Source: Marinobacter sp. F4218 (GTDB lineage: Bacteria > Pseudomonadota > Gammaproteobacteria > Pseudomonadales > Oleiphilaceae). Taken from it: DNA of 64,000 nt. Each line of letters starts with the position of its first letter. The stretch's first letter is position 1. Of this stretch, positions 14,813 to 23,276 are shown piece after piece. The notes under the pieces were generated by a model. It was not told the origin of the DNA, ran no database searches, and was given only the letters and a program-made list of their open reading frames with translations. Both the position numbers and the translations under genes were made by a program. The stretch lies in the NCBI RefSeq assembly GCF_019443085.1, contig NZ_JAHZIL010000003.1:2416458-2480457 (forward strand), given 5' to 3'.

Positions 14813-16090
14813 ATGTTCCGGTTAGTCCTGTCCGCTTTCATCTTCCTGGTCTCCGCCTCGGTCTCGGCGCTGGAGCTGTACGCCAACTTAAACGAGGACT
14901 ACCGGTATCTGACGGCGGAGAATGCCTGTCAGGCGCTTGCCGGTACGCCCCGAAGTTCCACGTCTACCTACGCTGATTTTCATCATGTTGAGTGGCAACG
15001 TTCTCCGACTTACAACAAGGTTCAGGTCGGGTTTTGCTACAACATGTATTACAGCAACAGCACGCCTGAAAATCTCAGTGGTCCGGTTTATAGCAACCTT
15101 TACGGTTACATTGAGCTTGATTGTGATACGGGACAGGAATGGGATGAAAGCGCCGGCTCCTGTATCACGCCTGCCCCGACCCCCGAGGAATGTGCGGAAC
15201 AGGGCGACTATTATCATCCTGCCCAGCAGATCTGTGTCCCTATTTGCACTAATGGAGCTCTGAATAACTCCTGCCTCCTTGAGCCTGATCCGCAGTGCCT
15301 TCCCTCCTCGGATGATTATCTCGGAACGGCAGGTTTTGGAGATGATCAGCGTTATGTTTGCTCCGGCGAGTCTACTTGTCCTGCTGGGCAGAGTTATGCC
15401 TTTTCGGAAGGCTCTGCTGGCAGTTATGTGGGTGTCTGTGTCTCCGATTCTCAGAACCCTCCCGTGTGTCCAGGGGGATTTGAAAGTGTTCTGGAAATCT
15501 ATGAAGACGGCTTCGCGTGTGGCGTCACCAATGAAGAAGCCACCGATCCCAATCGCAACGACACCTCGGACGGTGACAGCGACGGCGATGGGGCCGCGGA
15601 TGATACCGGGATTGCCGGCCAGCTACAGGATATAAAGGGCCTGCTCAAGGACGGCAACGTCACCCGCGACAATATCGCCGAGGCCATAAAGAAAGGCTTT
15701 GGTGATGTTGTTGACGGCCTCGGTGCGGCCGGTGGTGGAACAGCAGACCCTTCTTCCGCCGACAAAACCGAGATCGTCGGCGAGGACGGCAATGCGATCT
15801 CTTGGTCCGGCGGTGCGATCGTCATGGAAGTCGAAGACGGCCTGAACGAACTCAATGCTGTTCAGGGTGAATATGAATCCCTTATTGCCAACGTCCGCGC
15901 GGAAATGTCCGCCTTCTTTGGCTCCTTCACCGGGGCCGGCGGTCTCCAGGACAACAACATCACCCTGTTCGGCCAGACCTTCAACGCCGGCCTGTCCAAG
16001 TTTGGAGCGGACCTGTCCATGATCGGCTCCATCATCCTGTTCGCCGCCACCTTCGCCGCGCTCGGCATCACCATGGGAGCACGTGACTGA
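14813..16090 (+). CDS. inovirus adsorption (pIII-like) protein
   Basis: 425 residues: a Sec signal (1-19, ending SVSA), a Cys-rich N-terminal and central region (about 15 cysteines, for domains exposed at the virion tip), and an acidic Asp/Gly/Ser linker near 245-265. A helical segment and a C-terminal transmembrane helix (about 400-420, MIGSIILFAATFAALGITMG) with a two-residue tail follow. This is the order of pIII-type proteins, which bind the host pilus and TolA and release the virion from the membrane. The stop overlaps the DUF2523 start. The tip domain resembles nothing I can name, as expected for a host-range protein. Confidence 0.8.
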   Translation: MFRLVLSAFIFLVSASVSALELYANLNEDYRYLTAENACQALAGTPRSSTSTYADFHHVEWQRSPTYNKVQVGFCYNMYYSNSTPENLSGPVYSNLYGYIELDCDTGQEWDESAGSCITPAPTPEECAEQGDYYHPAQQICVPICTNGALNNSCLLEPDPQCLPSSDDYLGTAGFGDDQRYVCSGESTCPAGQSYAFSEGSAGSYVGVCVSDSQNPPVCPGGFESVLEIYEDGFACGVTNEEATDPNRNDTSDGDSDGDGAADDTGIAGQLQDIKGLLKDGNVTRDNIAEAIKKGFGDVVDGLGAAGGGTADPSSADKTEIVGEDGNAISWSGGAIVMEVEDGLNELNAVQGEYESLIANVRAEMSAFFGSFTGAGGLQDNNITLFGQTFNAGLSKFGADLSMIGSIILFAATFAALGITMGARD

Positions 16091-16410
16091 TGGAATTCAT
16101 TGCTGACTTTTTCACCGCTATCTGGGGCTTCTTCGAATCCATCCCGGCTTTCCTGGATGACATTCTGGTCAAGCTCTCCGCCTGGTACGTGATCTGGGTA
16201 ACGAAAGCCAAGATCTACTTCGTCGGCTTCTCCTGGCAGGTGGCTCAGGAAGTCCTCAACCAGCTGAACATCTCCGGCACCATCAATCAGTACTGGGGTT
16301 CCATCGATTCCAAGGTCATGGGCGTGCTCACCTTCTTCCGGGTGCCGGACGCGCTGAACATCATCCTGAACGCTCACCTGACCCGCTACGTGATGGGAGT
16401 CTTCAAATGA
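16090..16410 (+). CDS. DUF2523-type inovirus minor coat/assembly protein
   Basis: 106 residues, very hydrophobic, with about three membrane segments (FFTAIWGFFESIP, WYVIWVTKAKIYFVGFSW, VPDALNIILNAHLTRYVMGV). It lies between the adsorption protein and Zot, the fixed position of pVI/DUF2523 proteins, which cap the virion together with the adsorption protein. It overlaps the neighbour on both sides (one and four bases), so the trio is translated as a unit. Confidence 0.8.
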   Translation: MEFIADFFTAIWGFFESIPAFLDDILVKLSAWYVIWVTKAKIYFVGFSWQVAQEVLNQLNISGTINQYWGSIDSKVMGVLTFFRVPDALNIILNAHLTRYVMGVFK

Positions 16411-17639
16411 CCATCAACATCCACCACGGCCCGCCCGGCTCTTATAAATCCGCCGGGGTCGTTCAACGCTATGTGATCCCGGCTCTGATCGGGGAGGACG
16501 GTGACTATCCGGATGGCCGTTGCGTCGTCACCAATATTAGGGGCCTGGATTCCATCGAGCGGGTAGAGGAAGCCTTCGGCGTCAACTGCGGCCCGGAAGC
16601 CCGCATCATCAACCTGGAAACCGAAACCCGGGACGCCCTGAAATACGCCGCCCGTTGGTTCCATTGGGCCCCTATCGGTGCCCTGATCGTCCTCGATGAA
16701 GCCCAGGCCGTGTATCCGGCAGCAAGGCGCGACTTCAGGATCGAGCAGTTGGACTACCCAGGCGGAAAGGAAGCCGCTCAGAGAGACAACCGGCCCGCCG
16801 ATGTCCTCTTAGCCTTCGACATGCACCGGCACTACAACTGGGACCTGTTCCTATGCACCCCGAACATCGGAAAGATCCACAAAGAAATAAGACAGAGTGC
16901 CCAGCAGGCGTTTCGTCATTGGCAGATGGGGCACATCGTGCCCTGGAAGAAAAACAAATGGAGGGAACTGGAACATGACCCTGAAAACAGCGGAAAAGCT
17001 ACCTCCCATAGCATCGGTGTCCCAAAAGAGTACAAGGTCGATCTCCGGGTATTCGAGTGCTACCAATCGACCAAAACCGGCAAGGCTAAAGGGGTGGTCG
17101 GGGGCCATTCAATCCTTAAGGATCGCAAGTTGCAGATGGCAGTTGTGGTTGTCATCGGCAGTCTCGGCTACTTCTCATACGCTGCGGTCCAGATCATCGA
17201 GCGTGAGAAAGCGCGTCTCTCAGGTGAGCAGGTGGCTGTGCCTGAAGCTGCTCAGGTTGATGGTGGCGCTAACCCTGATGGTGCTGATGGGGGCCGCGTT
17301 CCGGTTAATCGCCCGGCTGAGCGTGCTGTAGATCCACAACATCCTTTCTCGGACGTTCACCTCCGTATCGCCGGCAGCATCAACCGCGCCTACCTGTTCA
17401 GCGGTAAAGATCAGCAAGGTGAGTTTGCACTCACTCAACAGGACCTCGCCAGCTACGGCTACCACGTCCTCTACCTGAGAGAGTGCCACGGCCAGCTCTG
17501 GTGGAACGGGCAAGCCGTTCAGGATCTCTACTGCCATCGCATCCGATCGGAAGACCCAGGACCACGGCCGATGATCGAACCCAGCATGTATCCACCCTTA
17601 TTAACCCAGGCCGACGCCCCGGCGCCAGCGGAGCGCTAG
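16407..17639 (+). CDS. zot: Zot/pI-type phage assembly ATPase
   Basis: 410 residues. A P-loop variant (GPPGSYKS, residues 8-15) and Walker B (LIVLDEAQ, about 95-102) define the N-terminal cytoplasmic ATPase. A transmembrane helix (about 243-262) leads to a periplasmic domain with a late Cys pair (LRECHGQL...DLYCHRI). The Zot family, named for the Vibrio toxin, is the filamentous-phage motor that strips the binding protein from ssDNA and extrudes the virion. A toxin role is not implied here. The 3' end of the gene, including its stop, lies within a perfect 18-base inverted repeat of the candidate origin. Confidence 0.9.
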   Translation: MTINIHHGPPGSYKSAGVVQRYVIPALIGEDGDYPDGRCVVTNIRGLDSIERVEEAFGVNCGPEARIINLETETRDALKYAARWFHWAPIGALIVLDEAQAVYPAARRDFRIEQLDYPGGKEAAQRDNRPADVLLAFDMHRHYNWDLFLCTPNIGKIHKEIRQSAQQAFRHWQMGHIVPWKKNKWRELEHDPENSGKATSHSIGVPKEYKVDLRVFECYQSTKTGKAKGVVGGHSILKDRKLQMAVVVVIGSLGYFSYAAVQIIEREKARLSGEQVAVPEAAQVDGGANPDGADGGRVPVNRPAERAVDPQHPFSDVHLRIAGSINRAYLFSGKDQQGEFALTQQDLASYGYHVLYLRECHGQLWWNGQAVQDLYCHRIRSEDPGPRPMIEPSMYPPLLTQADAPAPAER

Positions 17640-17712
17640 CGACGATGCGCGAGGAGCAAGCGATCCGCTGGCGCCGGGGCGAAGCCCCAGAGACGTCCCT
17701 GTAACACGTCTC
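17615..17712. repeat. hairpin cluster, candidate phage replication origin
   Basis: Three adjoining palindromes between zot and rep. An 18-base perfect inverted repeat has arms 17615-17632 (CGCCCCGGCGCCAGCGGA) and 17664-17681. GGGGC-GAA-GCCCC (17676-17688) overlaps its end. GAGACGT (17690-17696) pairs with ACGTCTC (17706-17712). There is no T-tract, so termination is not the main role. Filamentous phages keep plus- and minus-strand origins and the packaging signal as clustered hairpins in the intergenic region before the initiator gene, which is the position here. Confidence 0.65.
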
Positions 17713-17766
17713 ATAGAAAACGACGGTAGTCGATTTTTAACCACACAGAACCACAGTGAGCCATAG

Positions 17767-19032
17767 ATGAAAATCAAAGACTTTGAGCGCATTGATGTAC
17801 AAACGGGCGAACTCGGAAAAGGGGACCTGTTTATTGGTCCGGAAGGCCAGCAGGTGAACCTCAATGAGGTGAATGTCCTCTGGACCGGAACGGATACCGT
17901 CCGGCAGCTCTTCCAGGGACGTCTCAAACCGGAAATTCTCGCGGACATCGCCACTGAATATGAATCTGGTTACGACGCCACGATCATCATTAAGAAAATC
18001 CCGTTCCGTCTCCAATCGGGCAGGCGAGGGGGCTTCAAGTACATCCTGCAAAACCGGGAATACGGCCTCACTATCCTATTGCAGAACTTCTACGCTGAAG
18101 CCGACACCCTCGGAACGCACGTTAAGATCGAGACGTCTCCCCGCTGGCTCTACGAACGCTCCAGCCAGGAAATCCACGACGAGCTGGCTGAGTGGGGTAT
18201 GTACTTCCTCACTAACATCAACCCGGTCGGCATTGCGCTTCATCTCGCCGTGGATTTCCAGGGCTGGGAACCGCCCCAGGATTTTGCCCAACACTTCGTG
18301 ACTCGTGCCCGGACTATCAGCGTCCACAACGGCATGAGTGACTTCCACTTCCAGGGCCTGGAAGGCTCAACCGTGAACGGCCGGGGAGAAACCTACACCT
18401 TTGGAAAGGCAAACAGTCTGCAGGTGTGCCTCTACGACAAGTCCAAGGAAATCGACGTCTCCGACAAGCGCGCCTTTATGGAGGGCATCTGGGAATGCGC
18501 GACCAACGAAGAGCGCTTCCTGGACACCTGCTATGACCCCGAGAAGCCCGTCTGGCGTCTGGAAATCCGCTTTCATCACCGGATCGTCAACGAGATCTCC
18601 CAGGGCACGCCCAATATGAAACCGATCTATACCTTCATGGATGCAGTTCCCCACCTGACGGGCCTTTGGCAATACGCCCTGCAAGGCAACCGCTACGAGG
18701 TCAAACGGGAATGGGTGCACCCCATCTGGACGAAGCTGAGAGACGACATCGGCTTTGGCTATTCAGCTCCGGACCTGCTCTACAAACGCGTAAAAAAGGA
18801 ACCCGGTTGCGGCAACGAAAAGAATGTCTCCCTGGCCTTTGGCAACTTGCTCTCCATTTATGCCCGCAACCGATTTAACACACGCCAGGCCTGGGACTGC
18901 TTGAAGAAATCCGGTCTTTGGGAAGACCTCTGCAATTACTACCGAAGGCGTGAGATCTATGAAAACGAGCTTTTCCAGCTCGTTCAGGATGGGCTCATCA
19001 AGCGACGGCTGCTCACAAAGGTGGCCGCATGA
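17767..19032 (+). CDS. phage replication initiator (Rep_trans/RstA-like)
   Basis: 421 residues. The pattern resembles the Rep_trans initiators of CTXphi-like and Pf-like phages and some plasmids: GWEPPQDF after a hydrophobic strand (IALHLAVDFQ), then TYTFGK-x-NSLQVCLYDKSKEI and WRLEIRFHHRIV. These proteins nick the plus-strand origin covalently through a tyrosine and start rolling-circle replication; which Tyr acts here I cannot say. The candidate origin hairpins lie just upstream. The stop overlaps the integrase ATG (ATGA), so the two are coupled. Confidence 0.8.
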   Translation: MKIKDFERIDVQTGELGKGDLFIGPEGQQVNLNEVNVLWTGTDTVRQLFQGRLKPEILADIATEYESGYDATIIIKKIPFRLQSGRRGGFKYILQNREYGLTILLQNFYAEADTLGTHVKIETSPRWLYERSSQEIHDELAEWGMYFLTNINPVGIALHLAVDFQGWEPPQDFAQHFVTRARTISVHNGMSDFHFQGLEGSTVNGRGETYTFGKANSLQVCLYDKSKEIDVSDKRAFMEGIWECATNEERFLDTCYDPEKPVWRLEIRFHHRIVNEISQGTPNMKPIYTFMDAVPHLTGLWQYALQGNRYEVKREWVHPIWTKLRDDIGFGYSAPDLLYKRVKKEPGCGNEKNVSLAFGNLLSIYARNRFNTRQAWDCLKKSGLWEDLCNYYRRREIYENELFQLVQDGLIKRRLLTKVAA

Positions 19033-19997
19033 TCAGGAAGCTACCGTCGGGACGATGGCAGGTTGATATTCAGCCAGGTGGAAGAGGGCAGAAGCGCATC
19101 AGGAAATCCTTCGATTCAAAGCCGGAGGCTCTTAGGTATGAACGCTGGGTACTTAACAAGCACGAGGTCGGGGAAGATTGGAACCCAAAGCGCGACAAGC
19201 GGACGCTCCAGGACTTGGTAAAACTGTGGTACATCCACCACGGTCACGCATTGAAAGACGGCGAATCCCGGAAGAAAAAGCTGGAAGCAACCGCTGAGCG
19301 CTTGGGCAATCCCAGGGGTACACGATTTACGTCTGGCGACTTTGCAGCCTATCGCCTCGTACGGGTCGACTCCGGAATCTCAGAGAACACCATGAATCAT
19401 GAGCAGGCATATCTCACGGCTGTATTTAACGAGCTGATCCGTCAAGGCCAATGGAAAGGAAAGAACCCGCTGGAAAAACTCCGCCGGTTCAAAATCGATG
19501 AGCCCGAGTTAGCTTTCCTGAACCAGGAACAAATTGAAAGGCTCCTCGAGGAGTGCAGGGCATCATCCAATCCATCGGTCTATCATGTTGCTCGTTTGGC
19601 CCTGGCTACGGGCGCGAGGTGGTCTGAAGCTGAGTCTGTAATGCCATCAGCATTCACGCCTTATCGGGTGACATACTTCGGAACGAAAAGCGGGAAAAGT
19701 CGCTCGGTTCCACTCAGTAAGGGTCTTTACCAGGAATTAATTACAGAACTGCCTTTTCAATCATGCTACAGCGCCTTCAGATCCGCAGTTGAGAGAGCTG
19801 GCATTCAGCTGCCAAAAGGTCAACTGACGCATATTTGCCGGCATACCTTTGCTAGTCACTTCGTGATGAACGGCGGTCATATCCTTACTTTGCAGAGGGT
19901 TTTAGGGCATTCAGACCTAAAGTTAACTATGAAGTACGCGCATTTGGCGCCCAGCTTTTTAGACGAGGTGGTTGATAAATCACCAGACCTGACTTAG
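19029..19997 (+). CDS. int: phage integrase (tyrosine recombinase)
   Basis: 322 residues with all catalytic positions: Arg197 (GARWSEAE), Lys220 (GTKSG), His268-x2-Arg271 (HICRHTFASHF), His294 (LGHSD) and Tyr303 (MKYAHL). The N-terminal half has an arm-binding strand set and a SAM-like core-binding domain. It is a compact phage type acting on the tRNA 3' end found as the 52-bp repeats. Coupling to the initiator gene is unusual but matches integrase-carrying inoviruses, which do not rely on host XerCD. Confidence 0.92.
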   Translation: MIRKLPSGRWQVDIQPGGRGQKRIRKSFDSKPEALRYERWVLNKHEVGEDWNPKRDKRTLQDLVKLWYIHHGHALKDGESRKKKLEATAERLGNPRGTRFTSGDFAAYRLVRVDSGISENTMNHEQAYLTAVFNELIRQGQWKGKNPLEKLRRFKIDEPELAFLNQEQIERLLEECRASSNPSVYHVARLALATGARWSEAESVMPSAFTPYRVTYFGTKSGKSRSVPLSKGLYQELITELPFQSCYSAFRSAVERAGIQLPKGQLTHICRHTFASHFVMNGGHILTLQRVLGHSDLKLTMKYAHLAPSFLDEVVDKSPDLT

Positions 19998-20055
19998 TAG
20001 TGACTATCAGGCGCCACGATTATTGTATGGAGGCGTTCGATATGGAGGTCTTAAC

Positions 20056-21072
20056 ATGTCTGATAATTCTTCAGAAGATGATTTAGCATCGTCCGTATAT
20101 ATTGCGGCGTTATACGCTGGCGTTGGGGGAGCTCTTCCGACCTTGTGTAGGCTTGCCCCAATGGGGATTGAGCAAAGTGTCGAAGCGATATTGAAGTTGG
20201 GGCATATAGTAGCGATCGGAATTTATGCCTTCATCGGGTTTTTAGTCTGTTTGGGTTTGAGGGAACGAAAATACAGGCAAGCGTTTGTTCTCGGAATTGC
20301 TGCACCTGGGTTGATCACCAACATCCTTGCTGGTACTGGAGATCGTGTTTCCCATGATTTAAGTCTTCTCCCAGAGTTTTCATTTTTTTCGGTTGCCCAC
20401 GCCGAGGTGTCCGACGATTCGAAAGGCTCAGAACAGGGATTTTGGGTCGACCTGAAAAGAGGGCTTGGTTTTCCAGTTCCGATTGGTCGGCAAGATAGTC
20501 CTACCGTCTCAGAATTGCCCAACTCTCAAATCGATGACGTTTTCAGTTCGCTTGAGCGGGACCCTAATGCGTTTGAGATTGGGGATAATTTTGGCGGTTT
20601 ACCCGTTGATAGTGGAATGGGGTCTCTTCACCCAGCGTTTGCGGATCTGGGCACATTTCTCATGGCCGACTCATTAGTTAACAATAGCTACTCAAGGTTT
20701 CGATATCGTTTCACTGGCGCAGATGAAACGCCAATGTTTAGCGCCGGTATTGTGGCACCCGACATTCTGCTGAGAAGTACTGACCGAGAGCATGCTTGTG
20801 ATGTCGACGGGGCCATCGTGTATTCAAGCAAAGTAATTACTGCATTCACGGAACGACCTTATTATGCAACAGAGAGCATTTCGTTCGTTCTTGATGCTGT
20901 AGCGGTTGCTGAAGAATCAGCCTTCCGGGCGAGATTGGCTCGAATGTACTCCGCTCCTAAGTCTGCTAAGACAGAGATGAGCGGTTCTTGTGATCGGGCT
21001 GAAGAGCTTTATCTGGATACTGCGGAACGCCTTTACCATGTGTCCAACAATGCAGTTCACAGTTTCCGTTGA
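20056..21072 (+). CDS. membrane protein of unknown function next to attR
   Basis: 338 residues from the ATG at 20056, chosen for GGAGG seven bases upstream; an in-frame ATG at 20023 would add 11 residues. Three hydrophobic segments lie in the first 95 residues (about 13-35, 50-68 and 77-95), then a soluble domain of about 240 residues with two cysteines and no motif I recognise (FRYRFTGADETPMFSAGIVAP). It is not a standard inovirus gene. Its place between integrase and attachment site is typical of lysogeny-expressed accessory genes, so superinfection exclusion or defence is possible. The stop codon lies within a repeat that may be an integrase arm site. Confidence 0.65.
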   Translation: MSDNSSEDDLASSVYIAALYAGVGGALPTLCRLAPMGIEQSVEAILKLGHIVAIGIYAFIGFLVCLGLRERKYRQAFVLGIAAPGLITNILAGTGDRVSHDLSLLPEFSFFSVAHAEVSDDSKGSEQGFWVDLKRGLGFPVPIGRQDSPTVSELPNSQIDDVFSSLERDPNAFEIGDNFGGLPVDSGMGSLHPAFADLGTFLMADSLVNNSYSRFRYRFTGADETPMFSAGIVAPDILLRSTDREHACDVDGAIVYSSKVITAFTERPYYATESISFVLDAVAVAEESAFRARLARMYSAPKSAKTEMSGSCDRAEELYLDTAERLYHVSNNAVHSFR

Positions 21073-21086
21073 CGTTTCGTTGACGT
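21065..21086. promoter_or_regulatory. tandem CGTTGACGT repeats near attR, possible arm sites
   Basis: Two direct copies of CGTTGACGT (at about 21067-21075 and 21078-21086), ten to eleven bases apart, about one helical turn. TTCGTTGAC also occurs once near attL (5053-5061). The placement beside the attachment site suggests binding by integrase or excisionase; not proven. Confidence 0.4.
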
Positions 21087-21124
21087 CTAAGGCGGTTCAG
21101 GTGTTTTAGAGTAATCTAACCCAT

Positions 21125-21208
<84 letters not shown>

Positions 21209-21256
21209 AAGCAGCAAAATGCTGTTTTGAAGGATGTTTCCTGGTGGGGAAAACAA

Positions 21257-21294
21257 AGCGGGCGCCATTATACCGGTGAGGTGTGGCGCCCGCT
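21257..21294 (-). terminator. rpoD terminator
   Basis: AGCGGGCGCC pairs perfectly with GGCGCCCGCT over an 18-base loop. Read on the minus strand it is followed by TTTGTTTTCC. It lies 14 bases after the rpoD stop. Confidence 0.75.
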
Positions 21295-21307
21295 ACTGTT
21301 CGGGCAA

Positions 21308-23155
21308 TTAACCTTGGTTGCCCTGATCGTCAATGAACCCGCGCAGGTGATCGGAGCGGGAAGGGTGGCGCAGTTTGCGCAGGGCCTTGGCTTCGATCTG
21401 GCGGATCCGCTCCCGGGTTACGTCGAACTGCTTGCCGACTTCTTCCAGGGTATGGTCGGTGTTCATCTCGATGCCGAAGCGCATGCGCAGTACCTTGGAC
21501 TCGCGGGCGGTCAGGCCGGCCAGTACCAGGCGGGTGGACTCGCGCAGGCCTTCGGCAGTGGCGGAATCCACCGGCGAGAGCGCCTGGATGTCTTCGATGA
21601 AATCACCGAGATGGCTGTCTTCGTCATCGCCGATCGGTGTTTCCATGGAGATCGGCTCCTTGGCGATCTTCAGGACCTTGCGAATCTTGTCTTCCGGCAT
21701 TTCCATGCGCTCGCCCAGCTCTTCCGGGGTCGGCTCGCGGCCCATCTCCTGCAGCATCTGGCGGGAGATACGGTTGAGCTTGTTGATGGTCTCAATCATG
21801 TGTACCGGAATACGGATGGTACGGGCCTGATCCGCGATGGAGCGGGTGATGGCCTGACGGATCCACCAGGTGGCATAGGTCGAGAACTTGTAGCCGCGGC
21901 GGTATTCGAACTTGTCGACAGCCTTCATCAGGCCGATGTTGCCTTCCTGGATCAGGTCGAGGAACTGCAGGCCACGGTTGGTGTACTTCTTGGCGATCGA
22001 GATAACCAGACGCAGGTTCGCCTCGACCATCTCTTTCTTGGCGCGGCGGGCCTTGGCTTCACCGATGGACACGCGACGGTTGATCTCTTTGACGTCCGCC
22101 ACATCCAGATCCACTTCGGTCTGAACGTTCTGGATGCGTTTCTGCAGGCGAACAATTTCGTCAATGCGCTCGGCCATCGGTGCGGCGTAGGGCTTCTTGC
22201 TTTTTGCGATCTTCTCGGCCCAGTCCAGGTTCACTTCGTTGCCCGGAAACGACTTGATGAAATCCTTGCGCGGCATTTTGCAGTCGCGAACACAGATCTG
22301 CATGATCGCGCGCTCGTTCTCGCGCACCAGATCGTTGGTGGAGCGGACCACGTTAACCAGTTCATCGAACGCTTTGTTGGCGAGCTTGAACGGTGCAAAC
22401 ACCTGGCCCAGCTCATTCAGGGCTTCCTGGGTTTTCTTGTCGGAGCGGCCATGCTTGGCGAGCGCCTTGTCGGCGGCATCCAGTTTCTCTTTCAGAAGCT
22501 CGAAGCGCAGCCGGGTCTCTTCCGGATCCGGACCGTTTTCGGTTTCTTCGTCGTTGGAATCATCATCGTCGTCGGACGAGGAGTCGGCATCGTCGGAGCT
22601 TTCGGTCTGGGTTTCTTCGCCCATGAACGGCTCGGCGTCGTCCGGGTCGAGAAAGCCGGTCACGATGTCATTGATTCGGCCTTCGTTCTCGATGATGCGC
22701 TCGTAGGCCTGGATGACGGTGCCGGCGGTACCGGGGAAGTGTGCAACCGCAGCCATGACATCGCGAATGCCTTCCTCGATGCGCTTGGCAATGACAATCT
22801 CGCCTTCACGGGTCAGCAGTTCCACGGTGCCCATTTCCCGCATGTACATGCGGACCGGATCGGTGGTGCGACCGGCGTCGGTTTCTACGGCGGCGAGTGC
22901 GGCGGCGGCTTCGGCGGCGGCCGCCTCGTCAGCGGTGGAATCGCCTTCGGTCATCAGCAGGGTATCGGCGTCCGGCGTTTCTTCCGTGACCTGAATACCC
23001 ATATCGTTGATCATGCGAATGATGTCTTCGACCTGATCCGGGTCGGCGATGTCTTCCGGGAGGTGATCGTTTACCTCGGCGTAAGTCAGGTAACCTTGTT
23101 CCTTGCCTCGTGCGATGAGGTCTTTTAAACGTGATTTCTGCGAATTGCCTGACAT
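21308..23155 (-). CDS. rpoD: RNA polymerase primary sigma factor 70
   Basis: 615 residues from [14 protein letters not shown]; upstream in-frame codons lack family similarity. Region 1.1 is followed by the non-conserved region with an acidic run ([17 protein letters not shown]), then region 2 ([33 protein letters not shown]), region 3 and region 4.2 with the -35 recognition helix ([20 protein letters not shown]). Sigma-70 directs housekeeping transcription. It is the last gene of the macromolecular synthesis operon rpsU-dnaG-rpoD. The size matches Pseudomonas and E. coli (613-617). Confidence 0.98.
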   Translation of the reverse strand: MSGNSQKSRLKDLIARGKEQGYLTYAEVNDHLPEDIADPDQVEDIIRMINDMGIQVTEETPDADTLLMTEGDSTADEAAAAEAAAALAAVETDAGRTTDPVRMYMREMGTVELLTREGEIVIAKRIEEGIRDVMAAVAHFPGTAGTVIQAYERIIENEGRINDIVTGFLDPDDAEPFMGEETQTESSDDADSSSDDDDDSNDEETENGPDPEETRLRFELLKEKLDAADKALAKHGRSDKKTQEALNELGQVFAPFKLANKAFDELVNVVRSTNDLVRENERAIMQICVRDCKMPRKDFIKSFPGNEVNLDWAEKIAKSKKPYAAPMAERIDEIVRLQKRIQNVQTEVDLDVADVKEINRRVSIGEAKARRAKKEMVEANLRLVISIAKKYTNRGLQFLDLIQEGNIGLMKAVDKFEYRRGYKFSTYATWWIRQAITRSIADQARTIRIPVHMIETINKLNRISRQMLQEMGREPTPEELGERMEMPEDKIRKVLKIAKEPISMETPIGDDEDSHLGDFIEDIQALSPVDSATAEGLRESTRLVLAGLTARESKVLRMRFGIEMNTDHTLEEVGKQFDVTRERIRQIEAKALRKLRHPSRSDHLRGFIDDQGNQG

Positions 23156-23276
23156 AGACACCCTGTGAACTCGCTTTTTAAAAGGAAAAAAAGTTAAACA
23201 GCCATTATAGCTGTCGCTCAGTTGCACTGCCACCGAATGGTTAGATGGTGATCAATGCGTCTAGTTTCAAGTGCTG

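Noticed and set aside
16407..17639. Zot as a secreted toxin
   Set aside because: The protein has the standard phage-motor layout (P-loop, membrane helix, periplasmic tail) and sits in a complete phage assembly cluster. Toxin activity of one Vibrio homologue does not carry over.
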